Under the pieces are notes generated by a model. That model had not been told where the DNA came from, ran no database searches, and was given only the letters and a program-made list of their open reading frames with translations. The position numbers and the translations under genes were made by a program. Positions 25,525 through 34,297 of a stretch of 64,000 nucleotides of DNA are shown piece by piece (the first letter of the stretch is position 1; each line of letters begins with the position of its first letter). The stretch is from the NCBI RefSeq assembly GCF_000382205.1, contig NZ_KB907788.1:930001-994000 (forward strand). Reading direction: 5' to 3'. The stretch is from Dyadobacter beijingensis DSM 21582 (GTDB taxonomy: Bacteria; Bacteroidota; Bacteroidia; Cytophagales; Spirosomataceae).

Positions 25525-25660
25525 GGGCCGATAGTTTAAAGTGTATAGTTGAGTACGCCTCATTTCGCTTAGGACATAAGACTTAGGAAATTTAACTAAA
25601 AACGGCCATTTTATCCACTGGATAATTATTATAAGGTTTAAATACTGAACCACTTAAAAC

Positions 25661-25697
25661 AACATCGCCGTGCCAATCAACTTGGCACGGCGATGTT
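25661..25697 (-). terminator. Terminator downstream of the DUF5618-like pair
   Basis: A perfect 16-bp inverted repeat (arms 25661-25676 and 25682-25697, core ATCGCCGTGCCAA / TTGGCACGGCGAT) with a 5-nt loop. On the minus strand it is followed within a few nt by GTTTTAA. It lies about 20 nt after the stop at 25718. Confidence 0.8.
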
Positions 25698-25698
25698 T

Positions 25699-26202
25699 AT
25701 CTAACGGCTGGAAAAAATCAGCAAACGGCGGAACGCTGCTCTACCCATTGGATGATTTCGTCGGCTCGTCTCAGGCCTGTTTGGGCCGTGGATACGTCCT
25801 GATTGCCATCGTAGCTCATAGACAAATGCAGCAATTCGTACGCACTCATAAAATTCGAAAGCAATTTTTTATCCGTTCTCGCCACTTGATCGCGATACCA
25901 ATTAATATCCTTTCTGCCTTTGGATTTGATCCCAAACAGGCCATCGAGGGCCAAGAGCACACCAGTGTAGGCAGTATGACCGGCCATTTTAACATACTTC
26001 CTATCAGCGTACCGATCGTCCTCTTTGGCGGCTTTTTCTCTTAAAATAGTCCGGGCATTTTCGACATGGCGCCTGGCTTCTGCAATCGGATCTTCGTCTT
26101 TCATAGTCTGTGTATTTTGAATTAATAAGAATGATCTAACGGCTGGAAAAAATCAGCAAACGGCGGAACGCTGCTCTACCCATTGGATGATTTCGTCGGC
26201 TC
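25699..26202 (-). repeat. Two identical 69-bp copies at the 3' ends of the paired DUF5618-like genes
   Basis: Bases 25699-25767 and 26134-26202 are identical at all 69 positions. Each copy covers the last ~16 codons, the stop and 19 nt beyond. The rest of the two genes is clearly diverged, so the identity looks like recent gene conversion or a template switch confined to the 3' end. Confidence 0.9.
25718..26104 (-). CDS. DUF5618-like small protein (downstream paralogue)
   Basis: A 128-residue soluble helical protein. It starts MKDEDPIAEARRHVENART and contains DRKYVKMAGHTAYTGVLLALD, ending DEIIQWVEQRSAVC. The pattern fits a DUF5618 family of small HEPN-like helical proteins seen in Bacteroidota, sometimes next to toxin-antitoxin or nucleotidyltransferase genes. 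No partner is visible here. It is a paralogue of the gene just upstream, with the same length, 48 nt away, and the same CATAGTCTGTGTA leader at the start codon. No catalytic motif is recognised; function is unknown. Confidence 0.78.
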   Translation of the reverse strand: MKDEDPIAEARRHVENARTILREKAAKEDDRYADRKYVKMAGHTAYTGVLLALDGLFGIKSKGRKDINWYRDQVARTDKKLLSNFMSAYELLHLSMSYDGNQDVSTAQTGLRRADEIIQWVEQRSAVC

Positions 26203-26539
26203 TCTTCAAGCCGGCCTGGGCAACTGCGGCTTCGCGCGTCCCGTCGTAGCCCATGTATAAGTGTAGCAGTTCATATGCATTGACAAAGTTATTCAGAACC
26301 TTTTTGTCCAATGAAGCGAGCTGTTCTTTGTACCAGGTAACATCCTTCCGTTTCTTAGTTTTCACGCCTAAAAAGCCATCCAGCGCGACCAGCACGCCCG
26401 TGTAGGCCGCGTGGCCGGCTAATTTTACATATTTCCGATCAGTATACTGATCATCTTCCTTACGCGCTTTTTCCCTCAAAATGGCCCGCGCGTTCTCCAC
26501 GTAGCGTTTTGCTTCGAGGACAGGGTTTTCGTTTGTCAT
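26153..26539 (-). CDS. DUF5618-like small protein (upstream paralogue)
   Basis: A 128-residue protein starting at the ATG at 26539 (MTNENPVLEAKRYVENAR). This start makes it exactly the length of its paralogue and places the same CATAGTCTGTGTA sequence immediately upstream. The central DRKYVKLAGHAAYTGVLVALD and the final DEIIQWVEQRSAVC are shared; the middle (TKKRKDVTWYKEQLASLDKK) differs by many substitutions. It is a tandem duplicate rather than an allele. The function is unknown, and small HEPN-like domains would fit an RNA- or nucleotide-related role only as speculation. The efflux operon ends 54 nt to the right. Confidence 0.78.
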   Translation of the reverse strand: MTNENPVLEAKRYVENARAILREKARKEDDQYTDRKYVKLAGHAAYTGVLVALDGFLGVKTKKRKDVTWYKEQLASLDKKVLNNFVNAYELLHLYMGYDGTREAAVAQAGLKRADEIIQWVEQRSAVC

Positions 26540-26593
26540 AGTCTGTGTAATTATTTTGATTTCAGCTATCACAAAAATATCCTTTTCCAAATC

Positions 26594-29500
26594 CTATTCC
26601 AATTCCAGAACCTCTCTCGGCTTCTGCGGTTTTCTTTGTTTTTCCATCCACAAATACAACGGCGGAATCAGGATCGGGGCGAAGATCAGGGTGCTGGTGA
26701 GACCTCCGATGATTACCGTCGCCAGCGGCCGCTGTACATCCGAGCCGATGCCGGAGGAAATGGCCGCCGGTACCAGGCCGATAATGGCCACGACGAGGAT
26801 GGACAGCATCGCGCGGAGCTGTTCCGAGGAAGCTTCGAGCACGTCATGCTCCAACGAATTTTCACGTGCCTGGGTCGTGCGGTTCAAAGCGGACACGAGC
26901 AGGACGCCCGCCATCACGGAAATCCCGAAAATGCTCACGAAACCGACCCCGGCAGAGACGTTGAAGTAGTACCCGCGCAGCAGCAGCGCTACAATGCCGC
27001 CACCCAGTGCGAACAGGATACAACTCATCGTTACCATCGTGTGCGGGAGGTTTTTGAACAGCATGAAGAGGAACAGGAATACCATCACAATCGTCAATGG
27101 AATGGTGAATGCGAGCTGTTTGCCGGCGCGTTCGAGGTTTTCGTACTGGCCGCCGTAGATGATGCTGTAACCCTTCGGTACGTGTACCTGCGCATTAATC
27201 TTTTTCTGCAATTCCTTCACGAAACCGCCCTGGTCGCGCCCGCGGATGTTGGTGCGCACGGTCACCATGCGTTTGCTGCCGTAGCGATAGATATTTGTCT
27301 GACCTTCAATGAAATGAATGTCGGCCAGTTGGCTCATGGGAATGAGCGCACCCGTGAGCGAGGGTACCTGCACGTTCTTGATCGCGTCGATAGAGTTGCG
27401 GTATTTAGGCAGAAAGCGGATGACAATGTCATAACGCTTCGTGCCGTCGTACAGCGTGGAAATGGTCTTGCCGCCGATCGCCGCTTCGATCATATTCTGA
27501 ATATCAGCCACATTGATACCGAAGCGGGCTGCGGCCTGCCGGTTGATGTTGATCGCCAGCTGCTCCTGCGGGCCTTCCTGCTCGATGTTCACATTGTCCG
27601 CGCCGGGCGTGCCTTTCACGATTTTAGCAATGGCTTCTGCCTTCTTGCGCATCATATTCAGGTCGTCGCCCACCACGGATACGGCCAAATCGGCTGCGCT
27701 GCCGGTCACAATCTCCATGACCTGGTCGATAATGGGCTGGCCGGAAGAGAATGCCACGGCGGGCAGCTGCGCCTGCAAATCGTGACGGATCTTCTCGACG
27801 AGCTCTTTTTTGGTAATGGTTTTGCTCCAAAGGTCATAATCCTTCAAGCCAACGAGAATTTCGTTCCGGTTGGCCGGGAACGGGTCGGTACCATCGTCGT
27901 TGCGGCCCGTTTGGGTGATTACGAAAGAGATCTGCGGGTATTTGGCAATGATTTTACGGATTTTGGGCGCATAGCTGGCATTTTCCTGGATCGTGATGCC
28001 CGACGGGAAGTTGCCACGCAGGAATATCGAGCCCTCGTCGAGGGTTGGTAAAAACTCGGTTCCCAGTTTGATCCCGAACAGCACCAGCACCGTTACAACG
28101 GCAAAACCGATAAGCACAGTGGCTTTGTAATTCTTCAAAAAACCGCTCAATGCTTTGGAATACGACTTTGTAAGGAAGTCGAGCACGAAATTCCTATGCG
28201 CTTTCATCGGTTTCTCAGGGTCGGCCAGTGCTTTTTTGTAGGCAAATGAAATGAGCACGGGAATGAACGTGAGCGCCGCCAGCATGGAACCGATCACGGC
28301 GAATGCGAGCGTCAGCGCCATGGGGGAGAAGAGCTTGCCTTCTACGCGGGTCATCAGCAGGATAGGCATGTACGCGAGGATGATGATCGTTACCGAGAAG
28401 AAGATTTCGCGGCCGACTTCCTGCGCCGACAGCAGCGTAATTTTCACAATGCCCTGCTGCTTTTCTTCCGGGCTCGCCGTGCGGTATTTGCGGATCAAAT
28501 GCTCGGCCATCACACACGCGCCGTCCACTATAATACCGAAGTCGATGGCGCCGAGGGAGAGCAAATTGGCCGGAATGCCCGTCAAACGCATTAATATAAA
28601 CGCAAACAACAGCGAGAACGGGATCGTCAGCGCCACTACCAATGCGCTGCGGATGCTTCCGAGGAAGAAGATCAGCAGTATCACGACAATCGAAATCCCC
28701 TCGAACAGCGTGTGCGCCACGGTTTCGAGTGAATGGTCGATGAGGAAACTGCGGTCGTAGAGCGGTTTCAAATGGACGCCCTCGGGCAGTTCGCTGGATT
28801 CGAGGTCGGCAATGCGTTCGTTGAGTACTTTCAAAACCTCGCTGGGGTTTTCGTAGCGCCGGAGCAGGATAATGCCCTCCACGCCGCTGCTCACGTCCAC
28901 TTTATCAGCCGTAATGGTGTAGCCCATGACCCCGCTTGGCGGCGGCGGCGTAATCTCCACCGTAGCCACATCCCGTACGAATACCGGCACGCCATTCTCC
29001 GATTTCAGCACGATGTTCTGGATATCCTGCTCGTCTTTGATGGCCCCCAGCCCCCTGATCGCGAAGCCCTGGCCGCCACGGGAGATCACGTTACCGCCCG
29101 TATTCTGGTTGTTTACATTAATGGCATCGATCACGGTCTGCATCGACAGGCCGTACTTCACCAGTTTTTCCGGCGAAGTAATGATATGATACTGTTTCAA
29201 AGGCCCGCCGAAAGTTGTAACGTCTGCAATGCCAGGTACTTGCAGCAATGCGGGTTTGATCACCCAATCCTGCAAATCACGAAGCTGAGTCGGGCTGTAA
29301 CTGGACGGGGCTTCCACCACATAACGGAGGATTTCGCCCACGGCAGTAGACAATGGCGCGAGCTCCGGGGCGACGCCGTCCGGCAGCTCAGCCGAGGCTA
29401 GCCGTTCGGTAACTTGTTGACGGGCGAAATAATCGTCCGTGCCGTCTTTAAAGGTCAGCTGCACTACAGACAGTCCGAAAATGGTTCGGCTGCGTCTGTC

Positions 29501-29740
29501 GAGCACATTAGGGGTATTTTGGAGCGCTCTTTCGATGGGAACGGTAACCTGTTGCTCCACTTCCTCGGCGGCACGGCCGGGATATTGCGCCACCACGATC
29601 ACGTTGGTATCGGCGATATCCGGATACGCCTCTATTTTGAGCTGGGTGAAGCACCAGTAGCCGACGCCCATCAGCACTACGCTCACAGCGATCACAACCC
29701 ACCGGTTGCGAAGGCTGAAAAAAAGCAGGTTCTTGATCAT
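26594..29740 (-). CDS. czcA: CzcA/CusA-type heavy-metal efflux RND pump
   Basis: A 1048-residue inner-membrane resistance-nodulation-division pump of the heavy-metal (HME) class, exporting divalent or monovalent metal ions (Co/Zn/Cd/Ni or Cu/Ag) across the envelope using the proton gradient. The HME proton-relay motif in the fourth membrane segment is DFGIIVDGACVMAEH, with D400, D406 and E413. Twelve helices and two periplasmic porter domains fit the length. The Met-rich transport path typical of CusA is not obvious, favouring a Czc/Cnr-type substrate, but this is only an inference. It is last of four genes (outer-membrane channel, adaptor, DUF190, pump); the DUF190 stop is 1 nt before the start. 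Confidence 0.94.
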   Translation of the reverse strand: MIKNLLFFSLRNRWVVIAVSVVLMGVGYWCFTQLKIEAYPDIADTNVIVVAQYPGRAAEEVEQQVTVPIERALQNTPNVLDRRSRTIFGLSVVQLTFKDGTDDYFARQQVTERLASAELPDGVAPELAPLSTAVGEILRYVVEAPSSYSPTQLRDLQDWVIKPALLQVPGIADVTTFGGPLKQYHIITSPEKLVKYGLSMQTVIDAINVNNQNTGGNVISRGGQGFAIRGLGAIKDEQDIQNIVLKSENGVPVFVRDVATVEITPPPPSGVMGYTITADKVDVSSGVEGIILLRRYENPSEVLKVLNERIADLESSELPEGVHLKPLYDRSFLIDHSLETVAHTLFEGISIVVILLIFFLGSIRSALVVALTIPFSLLFAFILMRLTGIPANLLSLGAIDFGIIVDGACVMAEHLIRKYRTASPEEKQQGIVKITLLSAQEVGREIFFSVTIIILAYMPILLMTRVEGKLFSPMALTLAFAVIGSMLAALTFIPVLISFAYKKALADPEKPMKAHRNFVLDFLTKSYSKALSGFLKNYKATVLIGFAVVTVLVLFGIKLGTEFLPTLDEGSIFLRGNFPSGITIQENASYAPKIRKIIAKYPQISFVITQTGRNDDGTDPFPANRNEILVGLKDYDLWSKTITKKELVEKIRHDLQAQLPAVAFSSGQPIIDQVMEIVTGSAADLAVSVVGDDLNMMRKKAEAIAKIVKGTPGADNVNIEQEGPQEQLAININRQAAARFGINVADIQNMIEAAIGGKTISTLYDGTKRYDIVIRFLPKYRNSIDAIKNVQVPSLTGALIPMSQLADIHFIEGQTNIYRYGSKRMVTVRTNIRGRDQGGFVKELQKKINAQVHVPKGYSIIYGGQYENLERAGKQLAFTIPLTIVMVFLFLFMLFKNLPHTMVTMSCILFALGGGIVALLLRGYYFNVSAGVGFVSIFGISVMAGVLLVSALNRTTQARENSLEHDVLEASSEQLRAMLSILVVAIIGLVPAAISSGIGSDVQRPLATVIIGGLTSTLIFAPILIPPLYLWMEKQRKPQKPREVLELE

Positions 29741-29741
29741 T

Positions 29742-30041
29742 TTAAATCCACTTGTCTACATGGTTGGTGACTATAAACCCGCTTTTCACTTCCTTCCGAA
29801 GCAATGTCAATGCGGATTTAACTTTTTCTTCCTCGTCGATAAAGGAAATGACCATGGGCGTTTCGTCGAAACTGAACAGGTCGTTGGGGCGGTTGAGGTG
29901 CTTCCCGTCAAAGCCGAGACGGCCGCGGTACACCGTCGCTCCCTGCACTTTCTGTTTCACCAAAAACTGCATAATATATTCGAATAGCGGTAGTTCATCT
30001 TTCCAGTGATCGGAACTGATGAAGATCTGGGCTTGTAGCAT
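29742..30041 (-). CDS. DUF190 (PII-like) protein embedded in the metal-efflux operon
   Basis: A 99-residue protein matching the DUF190 family: MLQAQIFISSDH, then VQGATVYRGRLGFDG, PMVISFIDEEEKV and a final VDKWI. DUF190 proteins have a ferredoxin-like, PII-related trimeric fold and often bind nucleotides or ions to control a partner membrane protein. Here it sits 12 nt after the adaptor gene and ends 1 nt before the pump gene, so a role as a cytoplasmic regulator of pump activity is likely but unproven. No signal peptide. I know of DUF190 near CrcB and nucleoside transporters; its place inside an RND operon is noteworthy. Confidence 0.85.
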   Translation of the reverse strand: MLQAQIFISSDHWKDELPLFEYIMQFLVKQKVQGATVYRGRLGFDGKHLNRPNDLFSFDETPMVISFIDEEEKVKSALTLLRKEVKSGFIVTNHVDKWI

Positions 30042-30053
30042 ATCCGGGAGGGT

Positions 30054-31064
30054 TTAATAGCCGAATGATAGTCCTTTGAGTTGCATCACGCCTTTGGTCA
30101 CGACGTTTTCGCCGTCTTTCACGCCGCTGAATGTGACGATACGGTCGCCGATCTGGTCGCCGATATTCACCTCGCGACGTTCGAAGACGAGCGGCGCCGT
30201 TTTCAGGAACACATAATTGTGGCCCTGCACCGTTACCAGCGCATCTTTATTGATACTGAGTTTTTTACCTTCGCTCAATCCAAATGCGACGCTGCCGAAC
30301 ATACCGGCTTTCAACTTGTCGGTAGCGTGTGCAATGCTCACGCGGAGCTTGATCATGCGGGTGGCCTGGTCTACCAAATCGGCGATGGCGTCGATGGTAC
30401 CCGTGAAATCCTCGTTCGGGAACGCGGTGAACTGAATGGTACATTTAGCGCCTTTTTTCACCTGGTTCAATTCACTTTCAGGAACGTCGCAGATGATGTA
30501 TGCGGTGCCTGCGGGTGCGCTGCGGAGCTGTTTTGGCTCAAACCCGCCTGCTTTCAGCTTCGTTTCGTGCTCGATAATGGCCGCACGCTCGTTGATCAGG
30601 TTCGTTTCTTCCATCGATAAGGCCGTCTGCGATTCGAGCAGGTCCTTGCCGGTAGCCGCGCCGTGTTCCTGCAAATCTTTGATACGCGACAGTTCGGTTT
30701 TGCGCTGACGGATATTGATATTCTGGATCTGGTTGATCATCGTCAAATGCTGCAATAGCTGGGTATAATTGCCTGCCAGCTCTGGGTTATCGAATATTAC
30801 GATGTTGCCCGACGCGCCTTCATCCGAGCGGATTACCGTGGCCGAAACCTTGGCCGGGGCCGTCACGTTCGCCATGAGTGAGCCGCTGGATACGCGCTCG
30901 GTCTGGAAGAAATTCGCGCTTTCAGCCAGCGGGAACGTGATTTTGGTGCCTGAGGCATTCACCACCGGCGTAGAATTGTCCTGTGCGACTTTGTTAGCGG
31001 CTTTGTTTTTGCAACCTGCCATCAATGTCATGGCCAGGCAGGTGCAAACGAGTATGTTCTTCAT
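30054..31064 (-). CDS. czcB: RND periplasmic adaptor lipoprotein (CzcB/CusB-like)
   Basis: A 336-residue membrane-fusion protein. The lipobox LMAGC gives lipid-acceptor C18. A barrel-sandwich/lipoyl part is interrupted by an alpha-hairpin (~110-165, MINQIQNINIRQRKTELSRI, then LLESQTALSMEETN). The beta-barrel region (~190-270) holds TIQFTAFPNEDFTGTIDAIA, and the membrane-proximal end includes VFLKTAPLVFERREVNIGDQ. It links the inner-membrane pump to the outer-membrane channel and is thought to present metal to the pump. No His-rich metal-binding tail is evident. It is spaced 2 nt from the channel gene upstream. Confidence 0.92.
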   Translation of the reverse strand: MKNILVCTCLAMTLMAGCKNKAANKVAQDNSTPVVNASGTKITFPLAESANFFQTERVSSGSLMANVTAPAKVSATVIRSDEGASGNIVIFDNPELAGNYTQLLQHLTMINQIQNINIRQRKTELSRIKDLQEHGAATGKDLLESQTALSMEETNLINERAAIIEHETKLKAGGFEPKQLRSAPAGTAYIICDVPESELNQVKKGAKCTIQFTAFPNEDFTGTIDAIADLVDQATRMIKLRVSIAHATDKLKAGMFGSVAFGLSEGKKLSINKDALVTVQGHNYVFLKTAPLVFERREVNIGDQIGDRIVTFSGVKDGENVVTKGVMQLKGLSFGY

Positions 31065-31066
31065 GA

Positions 31067-32323
31067 TTATTGCGCGATTTGATTGATCAGTCCTGATGCG
31101 TAAAGGAGGTCGATGTAGCTCTGGCGGTATTGACCAAGGACATCGTAATACTGCTGCTGCGTATCGAGCCAGCTGCGCTGGGCTTCGAGGAAGTCGATGA
31201 TCGTCGTACCGCCCCGTAGGTAAGAGTATTTGACACTGTTGAGAATGGTTTGGGATTGGGTGAGTAACTGGTTGAAATTCTGCAAGTTTTGCTTATGGGT
31301 AATGTAGCTTTTGTAGGCGGTCAGGATTTCGGTTTCGGCCTGGGTTTCCGTTGCGCGCAAATCCTGCTCAGCCTGTTGTTTCAATACCTGCGATTTTTTG
31401 ATCTCGCCCTGGTTGCGGGAGAAAATCGGTATCTCAATCGTTCCGTACACGCCCATGTAATGTGCCTTGTTCTGCGGGTTGTAGATCAAACCGAGCTCCG
31501 GGGTCGGTAACGCACTTGATTTTTGGAGCTTGATATTGGCGTCGGCCACGTCCATTGTCGATTTGATGGCCTGGATATCCGTGCGGTTTTGCAAAGCCTG
31601 CTGCACGATGGCGTCCATCTGGTCGGGGAATGCAAATGCGAACTGGTCGGTCGTGTCGATGCTGATCGAGTCCTGCACGCCCATGAGGAATTTGAGGTTT
31701 GAGAGCTCGTTGCGGTAATCCTGGGCGGCCGATTTGAGCTGAATGTCGTACTGATGGGCCAGCAGCTCCGTGCGCGCCAGGTCAGTGGTCGTGATCACCT
31801 GGTTTTTCAGGCGCAGCCGGTTGATATTGGCCAGCGAGTCGATATTCGACTTGGCAGTACCCAATAAATCAAGTTGCTTGCGGGCCGCCCAAACATCCAG
31901 CCATTTTTGTGCAACTCCCTGAAAAAGATGCCGTTCCGTGTCGGCATATTGCCGTTGGGTCAGCCTGACGTTTTGCTGTGCGAAATTAATCTTGTTCTCT
32001 CTCTGTACAGGCAACTGAAAAGGCTTGGTCACCTGCCACCATATCTGCCGGTTGGCACCGTTGAACCAGCCTGTGTTCTCGGGGAACTTGGCGGGCTGCA
32101 CCAGTTGCAGCGACTGGTTGTTGAGAATAGGATTGGGCCGAAGCTGCGCGGTCGTAATGTCCGCCTGCGACACATCGACGTTGAACTGCTCCCGTTTGAG
32201 GACCGGGTTATTGGATTTTGCCGTTTGCAGGGCCTGCTGCAAAGTGTAGGATGTCTGAGCCCTTACCGACACCGTTCCCATCAGCATTGCGACGAGAACC
32301 GGCTTCACAAGTGGATAACGCAT
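31067..32323 (-). CDS. czcC: TolC-family outer-membrane channel of the metal efflux system (CzcC-like)
   Basis: A 418-residue outer-membrane factor with a Sec signal (MRYPLVKPVLVAMLMGTVSVRAQ). Two OEP repeats of long amphipathic helices follow: SYTLQQALQTAKSNNPVLKREQ begins the first, ALQNRTDIQAIKSTMDVADANI the second, and YSYLRGGTTIIDFLEAQRSW near the end is diagnostic. Three copies form the beta-barrel and helical tunnel that receive ions from the adaptor/pump. It is the first gene of the operon; the adaptor gene starts 2 nt after the stop. A nested inverted repeat upstream (32375-32403) is a likely control site. Confidence 0.92.
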   Translation of the reverse strand: MRYPLVKPVLVAMLMGTVSVRAQTSYTLQQALQTAKSNNPVLKREQFNVDVSQADITTAQLRPNPILNNQSLQLVQPAKFPENTGWFNGANRQIWWQVTKPFQLPVQRENKINFAQQNVRLTQRQYADTERHLFQGVAQKWLDVWAARKQLDLLGTAKSNIDSLANINRLRLKNQVITTTDLARTELLAHQYDIQLKSAAQDYRNELSNLKFLMGVQDSISIDTTDQFAFAFPDQMDAIVQQALQNRTDIQAIKSTMDVADANIKLQKSSALPTPELGLIYNPQNKAHYMGVYGTIEIPIFSRNQGEIKKSQVLKQQAEQDLRATETQAETEILTAYKSYITHKQNLQNFNQLLTQSQTILNSVKYSYLRGGTTIIDFLEAQRSWLDTQQQYYDVLGQYRQSYIDLLYASGLINQIAQ

Positions 32324-32374
32324 GTTCGTTTAGTTTGAATTACCTGCGGGCAAAGGTTCTCAGTCGTGCTAAAA

Positions 32375-32403
32375 ATGGTATTAAAACTGTTTTATAAAAC
32401 CAT
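32375..32403 (-). promoter_or_regulatory. Nested inverted repeat upstream of the metal-efflux operon
   Basis: A 13-nt palindrome TAAAAC-T-GTTTTA (32382-32394) lies inside a second inverted pair, ATGGT (32375-32379) and ACCAT (32399-32403), sharing nearly the same centre. On the minus strand 32358-32351 reads AACCTTTG, one mismatch from TAnnTTTG, about 30 nt before the czcC start. The palindrome would then cover the -33 region, fitting a metal-responsive repressor or activator encoded elsewhere. Confidence 0.5.
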
Positions 32404-32542
32404 TAAAATTGAGTTAGAAATAAATTAGAGGGAACAAAAACGGGCATTTCCGGCACTGAACTGAATTTTTAAGGGAAAATAAGTACTTTGCCAACTGTTA
32501 GGGAATAATAGTAAAATAGAACTACTATTACAAAATTTCTAC

Positions 32543-33904
32543 ATGCATTTCATCGTATTCTTCTTTTTGGTCCAGTATGCCTTCTCAGCCATGAAGGCGA
32601 CGGACCGGTTGGCCCGCTGGGACAGCTTCTTCAAATACGCACGGTTTTACTCGTTCGGCCTTCTGGCGATCTATTACATCGCGCGCCAGCCCGACATGTA
32701 TACCTGGGTCTGGAACCTCTCGTTGCTGGCCCTGCTATGGATTTTTTACAAGGAGGACGACTTCAGGGACATCCGCTCCACGGCGCAGTCGATCCTGCCG
32801 TTTGTAGGCATTTCCATGCTGAGTGACACGTTCGAGCTCATCTTCCCGAAATTCCATGCGAAGTATGACGAGATCTTCGGCATGACGATCCTCTTCGCCT
32901 GGATATTCTGTTTTGTGATCTGGTTTTACGCCCGCAAGCAGCAGAAAGTACTCATGCAGGAGCGCGAGGACAGGTTGCGCGAAGAGAAATTGGCCCAGGA
33001 ACAAAAACTCTCCCTCGAATACCTCGTGGCGGAGCGCACCCAGGAATTGACCCAGCAAAAGGAAGAACTGCAAAAAGCCATCGAAGAGCTGAAAGCCACG
33101 CAAAACCAGCTGATACAGAGCGAGAAAATGGCTTCGCTCGGGGAACTCACCGCCGGCATCGCGCATGAGATCCAGAACCCGCTCAACTTCGTGAACAACT
33201 TCTCGGAAGTGTCGGTTGAGCTTTGCCAGGAGTTGGAGGAAGAGATCGACAAAGTGGATATTTCGGACGAGGATAAGGATTATATCAAAGGCATTATCGG
33301 CGACCTGAGCCAGAACCAGCAGAAGATCACGCACCACGGTAAACGTGCGGATTCCATCGTTAAGGGAATGCTGCAGCACTCGCGGGCGTCGTCGGGTGAG
33401 AAGGAGCCTGTGGACGTGAATGCGCTCGCGGACGAGTACATGCGCCTCGCGTACCACGGCCTGCGTGCGAAGGATAAGGAGTTCAATGCGGCATTAACAA
33501 CCGATTTCGACGCTTCGATCGGCACGGTAAACGTGCTGCCGCAGGACCTTGGCCGTGTGTTCCTCAACCTGTTTACCAATGCCTTTTACGCCGTTGCGGA
33601 GAAGAAACGCAAACTGACGGAGGCCGGTCAGCTAGGCGATTACAAACCGGAAGTGAAAATCAGCACCAAAAAATTTGATAATAAGCTGTATATCAGGGTT
33701 TCGGACAATGGAATAGGCATGCCGGACCATGTGAAAGCCAAGATTTTCCAGCCTTTCTTCACAACCAAACCGACAGGCCAGGGAACAGGCCTGGGCCTTT
33801 CGATGAGCTACGACATTATCACCAACGGTCATGGCGGCGTGCTGGAAGTGGACACGATCGAAGGAGAAAAAACCGAGTTCCGGTTGACGATACCCATTAG
33901 TTGA
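32543..33904 (+). CDS. Membrane sensor histidine kinase (HisKA/HATPase) without receiver
   Basis: A 453-residue kinase with about four N-terminal membrane helices (residues ~1-135). A long coiled coil (~135-195, [20 protein letters not shown]) leads to HisKA with H208 in [14 protein letters not shown]. The ATPase shows [20 protein letters not shown] and [11 protein letters not shown]. The HEIQNPLNF box and [10 protein letters not shown] belong to kinases that typically act with stand-alone receivers. It begins a cluster with a single-domain receiver 18 nt downstream and a receiver-cyclase after that; both are likely phosphate recipients. The gap before it (219 bp) is AT-rich and shared with the divergent efflux operon. 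Confidence 0.93.
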   Translation: MHFIVFFFLVQYAFSAMKATDRLARWDSFFKYARFYSFGLLAIYYIARQPDMYTWVWNLSLLALLWIFYKEDDFRDIRSTAQSILPFVGISMLSDTFELIFPKFHAKYDEIFGMTILFAWIFCFVIWFYARKQQKVLMQEREDRLREEKLAQEQKLSLEYLVAERTQELTQQKEELQKAIEELKATQNQLIQSEKMASLGELTAGIAHEIQNPLNFVNNFSEVSVELCQELEEEIDKVDISDEDKDYIKGIIGDLSQNQQKITHHGKRADSIVKGMLQHSRASSGEKEPVDVNALADEYMRLAYHGLRAKDKEFNAALTTDFDASIGTVNVLPQDLGRVFLNLFTNAFYAVAEKKRKLTEAGQLGDYKPEVKISTKKFDNKLYIRVSDNGIGMPDHVKAKIFQPFFTTKPTGQGTGLGLSMSYDIITNGHGGVLEVDTIEGEKTEFRLTIPIS

Positions 33905-33922
33905 TTTTAACCCTCAAAAAGA

Positions 33923-34297
33923 ATGAAAATACTGGTTGTAGACGACGAGGAAGACGTTAAATCGCTTTTCGAACAGAAATTCCGGCGTGAAATCCGGGGC
34001 GGTCAGTTCGAATTTTCGTTCGCATTTTCGGGCGAAGAGGCATTGGCATTCATGCAAAACCATCCTTCGGAGGTGGTCATGATCCTTTCGGACATCAATA
34101 TGCCTGGCATGAGCGGCATCGAGCTGCTCAAACGCATCCGCGCAGATCATCCCGCGGCGCCTCCGCAGGTTATGATGATCACGGCCTACGGCGACAGCGC
34201 CAACCACGACCAGGCGATGCAGCTCGGCGCCGACGATTTCCTGACCAAACCCGTCAATTTTAACGAACTGAAAGAGAAACTGCTCAGCATCCTATGA
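33923..34297 (+). CDS. Stand-alone response-regulator receiver
   Basis: A 124-residue receiver with no output domain. The acidic pocket is VVDDEED near the start; the phospho-acceptor is D57 in [12 protein letters not shown]. Thr/Ser in MMITAYGD and Lys in DFLTKPVNF complete the active site. It is close in sequence to the receiver of the next gene (shared KFRR-IR start and LSDINMP core), so the two arose by duplication. It may act as phosphate sink, shuttle or competitor for the kinase upstream. Its last 4 nt overlap the start of the cyclase gene (ATGA), implying coupled translation. Confidence 0.93.
   Translation: MKILVVDDEEDVKSLFEQKFRREIRGGQFEFSFAFSGEEALAFMQNHPSEVVMILSDINMPGMSGIELLKRIRADHPAAPPQVMMITAYGDSANHDQAMQLGADDFLTKPVNFNELKEKLLSIL

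Noticed and set aside
26636-28051. A 471-codon open frame on the plus strand
   Set aside because: Antisense shadow of the czcA pump gene; no domain, composition typical of a reversed GC-rich gene.
30054-32323. A Cus (Cu/Ag) rather than Czc-type assignment for the efflux operon
   Set aside because: No Met-rich metal path in the pump, no CusF-like gene and no copper regulator nearby; the ion is left open although czc symbols are used by family likeness.
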